Source: an uncultured Clostridia bacterium
GTDB lineage: Bacteria; Bacillota; Clostridia; Oscillospirales; Ruminococcaceae
Length of the DNA: 8,632 bases
Assembly (NCBI GenBank): GCA_937891895.1
Contig: CALATN010000153.1
Coordinates: 1 to 8,632 of the forward strand
Reading direction: 5' to 3'
The notes beneath the pieces were generated by a model. That model saw only the letters and a program-made list of their open reading frames with translations. It had not been told where the DNA came from and did not search any database. The stretch's first letter is position 1. Each line of letters opens with the position of its first letter. This document shows, piece after piece, positions 5,803 through 8,632 of the stretch. Position numbers and translations under genes: made by a program.

Positions 5803-7785
5803 TTATATTTTGTAATATATTACAGTCAAATCAGGCATATTTTCTTTAAGCCACTGCTCCTGCTCTGCGGTAATAGACCTTTCCCAGCAGTTTACAAGCA
5901 GAAATTCAAGGCTGTCCATTTCTTTAAGCGCCTTGAAGAAATCGTCAGGCTTGTCCAGTGTGTCACGGAATTCCAGAATTTTCACCCCATCCATTCCGCT
6001 GAGAAAATCATAATTTTCCGCACCACTTACATACAGACTGACAATTCCGTTCATTTCGGAAAGCACTGAAAGGTCAGAAATACCACATACTATGAGTTCC
6101 TTTATCTCTGTAAGCTTTTCAATTCCTTCAATAGAATGTTCTTCATCTGACTCGTTATATATGCCAAGATAAACAACATCCTCTTCCGCAAGCTTTTCAA
6201 AGCTGTCTTTGTTTATCTGTTCATTCTTCAGATAATGACATCCTTTCCTGTGCCAGAAATAATCATTATCATCCGTTTCGTCGTATTTCTGCTCGTATTC
6301 AGCCTTGGTCATTAAATCCGTTTCATTAGGATAATCGGGAATTTCACCGATAGTAATGCTGAATTTATGTCCCTCCGCTGTTTCCTTGGCAAGCTCGTTA
6401 AGGTCATATGCCGCTGTAAGCTCATATTCGGAAAAAGCCTCCGCAAATACTTCTTCGCTGCTCATAGAAGCATCTTTATAGATATATTTCCCGTTTACAA
6501 CTCCGTAGTAAAGCTGTTCGTCATTTTCTCCGTAATAAAATCCTGTACATTCACCCAAATAACAAAATGCTATCTCATCTTTGAGGGGTATTATTGCATA
6601 GTACGCTTCCCCATATCCTACTTCGAAGGGGTAAGATGTTACATAAAAATAACAATCATTTTCGCTGTCATAAAATTCATAAAGCATTGAATTGCCATAA
6701 AAATCGCAGTTCCAGCTGTCATTGCTGCCAAATTGACGAAACTCCACATAGCCGTAATCACATTCAAAATACTCGGGAATACCGTCCTTGTTCATATCAA
6801 TATAAACACGCCATCTGGTGCCTTCTGACGGCTTCGGTATCGTCCTTCCAGCCTTTTGCAGACGTGTTTCCCCTATATACTCGGGATAATATTGCCCAAG
6901 TCCGTCAATATAGCTGTATGCATAAACAGGACAATCGTTGTTGATAACTGTCCTGCCAACCTCGGTCACAGTTGCGGGAATACGAAGTTCCTCAATCTGC
7001 GTGTTCTGAAAAGCATAGTTGCCAATCTTCTCTAGACCGTTATTGAGTTTCAAGCTTATGAGTCCGCTTGTTGAAAAAGCATTTTCACCGATTTCCGTGA
7101 GGCTGAATGGCATTTCTACAGCAAGCAGATTTTTGCACCCTGCAAAAGCGTACTTTTCCATAAGCTTCAAATTGTTTGATAAAACAACCTCTTTCATCTT
7201 TCCATTATGGCAGGCATACTCACCTATAACCTCAACCTCGTCGGGAATTATAACCTTTTCAATTCCCATTGGCACAAGAACAAGCTTTTTCATATCCTTG
7301 CTGAAAAGCATACCGTCCCTTGACGTGAAAAGACTGCTGTCTGAAATTTCGATTTCCTTAAACGAGGGAAGCTGACCGAAGTTATGCGTTTCAATGTTTT
7401 CGGTTGATGATGGTAATGTGATTTTTTCAAGGTTTTCAGCCCCGCCCAATCCCTTTACAACCGTAACGCTTTCGGGAAATACTACCTCCCTGACGGCTGT
7501 GCCTTTGAAAGCATCCTTGCTTACAGCTGTAACGGGAAATCCCTCTATCTCGTCGGGAATTTTTACAATGTCATCCGTTCCTGTATACGCCGTAACCGTA
7601 ACATTGTCATTGAGGATTGTATATGTAAAATCCGCTGTGATTTCCTTTTCCTCGAAAACAGCTGTAGACGCTGTTACTGCTGAAGATACACTTTCGCTGC
7701 TTGCGGCTTCCCCTTCACTTTTATTCTCCGTACACGCGGTAAGAAGCACCGCCGCAGCCATAAGAACAAGCAATTTCTTTCTCAT
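5803..7785 (-). CDS. BspA-type leucine-rich-repeat lipoprotein (660 aa)
   Basis: Membrane-anchored surface protein. The N-terminus MRKKLLVLMAAAVLLTAC has a clear lipobox (LTAC, acylated Cys18), followed by a Ser/Ala/Glu-rich linker (19-50). Residues about 63-285 are BspA/LRR_5 repeats (IPDEVEVIGEYACHNGK, FSLTEIGENAF). Residues 330-338 (DMNKDGIPE) form a DxNxDGxxE calcium-type loop, then a Tyr-rich beta module (340-462) ending in YELTAAYDL. Residues about 535-632 are internalin-like LRRs, closed by a cap (ITAEQEQWLKENMPDL). This module order is repeated in the downstream gene's product, so the two arose by duplication. Start choice: AGGGGTG lies 7 nt ahead of the ATG, and a promoter lies just upstream. 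It is the first gene of a two-gene operon. Proteins of this type bind host or matrix ligands in some bacteria; no ligand can be read here. Confidence 0.9.
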   Translation of the reverse strand: MRKKLLVLMAAAVLLTACTENKSEGEAASSESVSSAVTASTAVFEEKEITADFTYTILNDNVTVTAYTGTDDIVKIPDEIEGFPVTAVSKDAFKGTAVREVVFPESVTVVKGLGGAENLEKITLPSSTENIETHNFGQLPSFKEIEISDSSLFTSRDGMLFSKDMKKLVLVPMGIEKVIIPDEVEVIGEYACHNGKMKEVVLSNNLKLMEKYAFAGCKNLLAVEMPFSLTEIGENAFSTSGLISLKLNNGLEKIGNYAFQNTQIEELRIPATVTEVGRTVINNDCPVYAYSYIDGLGQYYPEYIGETRLQKAGRTIPKPSEGTRWRVYIDMNKDGIPEYFECDYGYVEFRQFGSNDSWNCDFYGNSMLYEFYDSENDCYFYVTSYPFEVGYGEAYYAIIPLKDEIAFCYLGECTGFYYGENDEQLYYGVVNGKYIYKDASMSSEEVFAEAFSEYELTAAYDLNELAKETAEGHKFSITIGEIPDYPNETDLMTKAEYEQKYDETDDNDYFWHRKGCHYLKNEQINKDSFEKLAEEDVVYLGIYNESDEEHSIEGIEKLTEIKELIVCGISDLSVLSEMNGIVSLYVSGAENYDFLSGMDGVKILEFRDTLDKPDDFFKALKEMDSLEFLLVNCWERSITAEQEQWLKENMPDLTVIYYKI

Positions 7786-7790
7786 AAAGT

Positions 7791-7797
7791 CACCCCT
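7791..7797 (-). promoter_or_regulatory. Ribosome binding site of the LRR lipoprotein
   Basis: On the minus strand AGGGGTG is followed by 7 nt and the ATG (7785-7783). The good spacing supports this start, which also yields an intact lipoprotein signal. Confidence 0.82.
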
Positions 7798-7816
7798 GAT
7801 TTTTGTACTTTCTTAA

Positions 7817-7845
7817 ATTATACATCTTGTTTCATCCTGTTACAA
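7817..7845 (-). promoter_or_regulatory. Promoter of the LRR protein operon
   Basis: Reading the minus strand, -35 TTGTAA (7845-7840, four of six) is followed, after exactly 17 bp, by a perfect -10 TATAAT (7822-7817). Transcription would start near 7810, leaving a leader of about 25 nt. No GGTTTGT/ACAAACC operator lies here, so the BlaI-type repressor probably does not act on it directly. TGTAA pentamers recur at 7844-7840 (in the -35 box), 7861-7857 and 7871-7867. Confidence 0.75.
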
Positions 7846-8109
7846 TGACAAATCGGTTACATATATTTACAGTTTGGTAATGTTTTATCCCAGATTTACA
7901 TAATAGGCTATTACTTCAATATCGCTTTCATCTAAGTATCCCATTTCATATGCTGAATTTATATCAATATATGTGCTTAAAGTAGCTAATTACAATATTC
8001 TACTTTGGAACGATGAATTTTATATAAAATACGGGATAATATTGCATATGTTGTATTGCTTATATCCATACACATTTTTATAATACCAAATCCTGCATAG
8101 TCAATCTGT
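7846..8109. other. AT-rich gap upstream of the LRR operon
   Basis: Together with the promoter and terminator at its edges, this is the largest stretch without a confident gene (7786-8155). It is visibly richer in A+T than the flanking genes and has stops in all frames at short intervals. Its contents are repeated TTACA pentamers at 7857, 7867 and 7896, and a possible decayed minus-strand reading frame (7885-8075) described separately. I see no tRNA, riboswitch or mobile-element end in it. Confidence 0.5.
7885..8075 (-). pseudogene. Possible frameshifted gene relic
   Basis: On the minus strand a short frame from an ATG (8075-8073) runs 29 codons to a TAG at 7988-7986. A second frame, opening at 7989, continues 34 codons to a TAA at 7887-7885. 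The two abut almost exactly, so one frameshift near 7986-7992 would join them. The second piece reads like real protein: it includes INSAYEMGYLDESDIEVIAYYVN. That resembles an AYExGxLxxxDixxIAYY motif I recall from short Firmicute proteins, a memory that I cannot verify here. Neither piece has a ribosome binding site. It may be the decayed 3' end of a small secreted-protein gene, or chance open frame in AT-rich DNA. Confidence 0.3.
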
Positions 8110-8153
8110 AAAAAGAAAATAGGCTGCCATACCAATCGGTACAACAGCCTATT
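8110..8153 (-). terminator. Intrinsic terminator of the helix-turn-helix gene
   Basis: On the minus strand the stem AATAGGCTG (8153-8145) pairs with CAGCCTATT (8126-8118). An inner TACC/GGTA stem extends the hairpin across a 3/3-nt internal loop. The run TTTTCTTTTT follows directly. The outer stem starts 2 nt after the stop codon (8158-8156). Confidence 0.92.
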
Positions 8154-8155
8154 AA

Positions 8156-8518
8156 TTATTTAAAGAACTTTTCCCATATTTCATAAGACGGTGCACAGAC
8201 ACCTTTACGCCAATTCTTGACAGTAGTGTCGCTCACTCCACATTTTTCAGCAAATTTACGGATTGAAACATTGTTTCTTTCCATATATTCACATACAAAT
8301 TGAGAAGATTCCATCTTAAATTTATGGTAATCAGTCAAAAGGTCAATTCCCAGCACATCTGAAAGCTTTTTCAGTGTTTCGATGCACTTGTATTGCTCCT
8401 CGACCTCTTCATGCTCATACTTGATATAATTATCATAGCTTAAGCCTGTAAGTCGGGTTATATCGGCAATACTAAGACCTTTTTCTATTCTTGCTTTCGC
8501 AAGATGGGTAAGTCCAGA
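8156..8518 (-). CDS. Double helix-turn-helix (XRE/Cro-like) regulator, start not supported, probably 5'-truncated
   Basis: This is a small DNA-binding protein with two HTH units. The first covers LAKARIEKGLSIADITRLTG through NYIKYE (about 8414-8503) and is of the XRE/HTH_3 type. The second covers FVCEYMERNN through VKNWRKG (about 8201-8302), with recognition-helix residues VSDTTVKNW. A short linker (TLKKLSDVLGIDLLTDYHKF) joins them. The stop is TAA at 8158-8156, followed by a strong terminator. The frame stays open to 8572, but everything above 8518 lies in or at the stop of the GGGtGRT-family gene in another frame. The only upstream start codons (TTG at 8572 and 8542, GTG at 8554) lack ribosome binding sites, and the first in-frame ATG (8314) would remove the first HTH. 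I give the span that looks like its own protein. It may be a truncated remnant or be translated by coupling. Its targets are unknown. Confidence 0.62.
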   Translation of the reverse strand, partial: SGLTHLAKARIEKGLSIADITRLTGLSYDNYIKYEHEEVEEQYKCIETLKKLSDVLGIDLLTDYHKFKMESSQFVCEYMERNNVSIRKFAEKCGVSDTTVKNWRKGVCAPSYEIWEKFFK

Positions 8519-8519
8519 A

Positions 8520-8632
8520 TTACTTTTTCCAGCTTTCCTCAACCGCAACGGCACAAGCAACAGTAGCACCAACCATTGGGTTGTTACCCATACCGATGAG
8601 ACCCATCATTTCAACGTGAGCAGGAACTGAAG
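8520..8632 (-). CDS. GGGtGRT-family protein, C-terminal 36 codons (5' part outside the window)
   Basis: Reading the minus strand from the right edge, the frame gives SVPAHVEMMGLIGMGNNPMV and then GATVACAVAVEESWKK, ending at TAA (8522-8520). This matches, from memory, the highly conserved C-terminus of the GGGtGRT protein family (about 330 residues, cytosolic, frequent in anaerobic Firmicutes, biochemical role not established to my knowledge). The ending a few residues after VAVEE is what I expect of a native end, so the stop is probably authentic. Codon use is strongly biased (GGT, GTT, GCT, AAC), unlike the AT-rich HTH sequence that follows, and suggests high expression. No terminator sits between its stop and the HTH frame, which is unusual and hints at a rearrangement junction near 8520. 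Confidence 0.85.
   Translation of the reverse strand, partial: SVPAHVEMMGLIGMGNNPMVGATVACAVAVEESWKK

Noticed and set aside
7394..7816. Plus-strand open frame of 140 codons
   Set aside because: It is the antisense shadow of the LRR lipoprotein gene, with Ser/Thr/Val-rich composition from the reversed frame and no ribosome binding site.
6886..8036. Shared 14-mer CGGGATAATATTGC near 6892 and 8030
   Set aside because: One copy is inside the LRR lipoprotein gene and the other is in the AT-rich gap in a different reading frame. A single 14-nt match in AT-rich DNA of this length is plausible by chance and the flanks do not continue.
7846..8109. Mobile-element scar or attachment site in the AT-rich gap
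   Set aside because: I could not find terminal inverted repeats, flanking target duplications or transposase or integrase fragments.
8156..8572. HTH protein starting at TTG 8572
   Set aside because: The first 17 or so residues (VLLLLVPLRLRKAGK) are an out-of-frame reading of the conserved GGGtGRT-family C-terminus, and no ribosome binding site precedes the TTG.

Overview
The window looks like chromosomal DNA from a low-GC, gut-type Firmicute, most likely a Ruminococcus or a close Oscillospiraceae relative. The evidence is AT-rich sequence with strong AAAGGAG-type ribosome binding sites, BspA-type leucine-rich-repeat surface proteins, an M56/BlaR1-type sensor with its BlaI-type repressor, and the tail of a GGGtGRT-family gene. 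The genus is inferred from gene content and style, not from a marker gene. I see no rRNA, tRNA, CRISPR array or insertion sequence.

Layout, left to right. (1) Positions 1-669 (+) hold the 3' end of an unrecognised gene, closed by a clear intrinsic terminator. (2) A control region of about 200 bp (670-867) holds a sigma-A-like promoter, two perfect GGTTTGT-N4-ACAAACC inverted repeats, a third imperfect copy between the -35 and -10 boxes, and three copies of TTACAAAG. It drives a two-gene operon: a 119-residue BlaI/MecI-type repressor (868-1227) and, 2 nt later, a 491-residue M56 membrane metallopeptidase of BlaR1 type (1230-2705). The sensor's outer domain does not look like a penicillin-binding domain. 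(3) A perfect 15-bp hairpin separates this operon from a convergent minus-strand operon. (4) That operon reads from a promoter near 7817-7845 through a 660-residue lipoprotein (7785-5803) and, after 24 nt, a 1003-residue secreted protein (5778-2767). The two proteins are paralogues with the same order of modules: BspA-type LRRs, a DxNxDG-like loop with a beta-rich module, then internalin-like LRRs. The longer one adds a probable parallel beta-helix. (5) The AT-rich gap 7816-8155 holds the promoter, a possible decayed gene, and a terminator. (6) At the right edge the minus strand carries a double helix-turn-helix regulator with no convincing start codon. Its frame runs straight out of the 3' end of a GGGtGRT-family gene.

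How the parts may work together: the repressor/protease pair is a classic derepression circuit. The membrane protease senses an envelope signal and inactivates the repressor, which frees the operators. Only its own operon visibly carries the operator, so autoregulation is the supported claim and any wider regulon is unknown. The two LRR proteins are surface-exposed and probably bind host, diet or neighbour-cell ligands. The sequence gives no direct regulatory link between them and the BlaI-type repressor.
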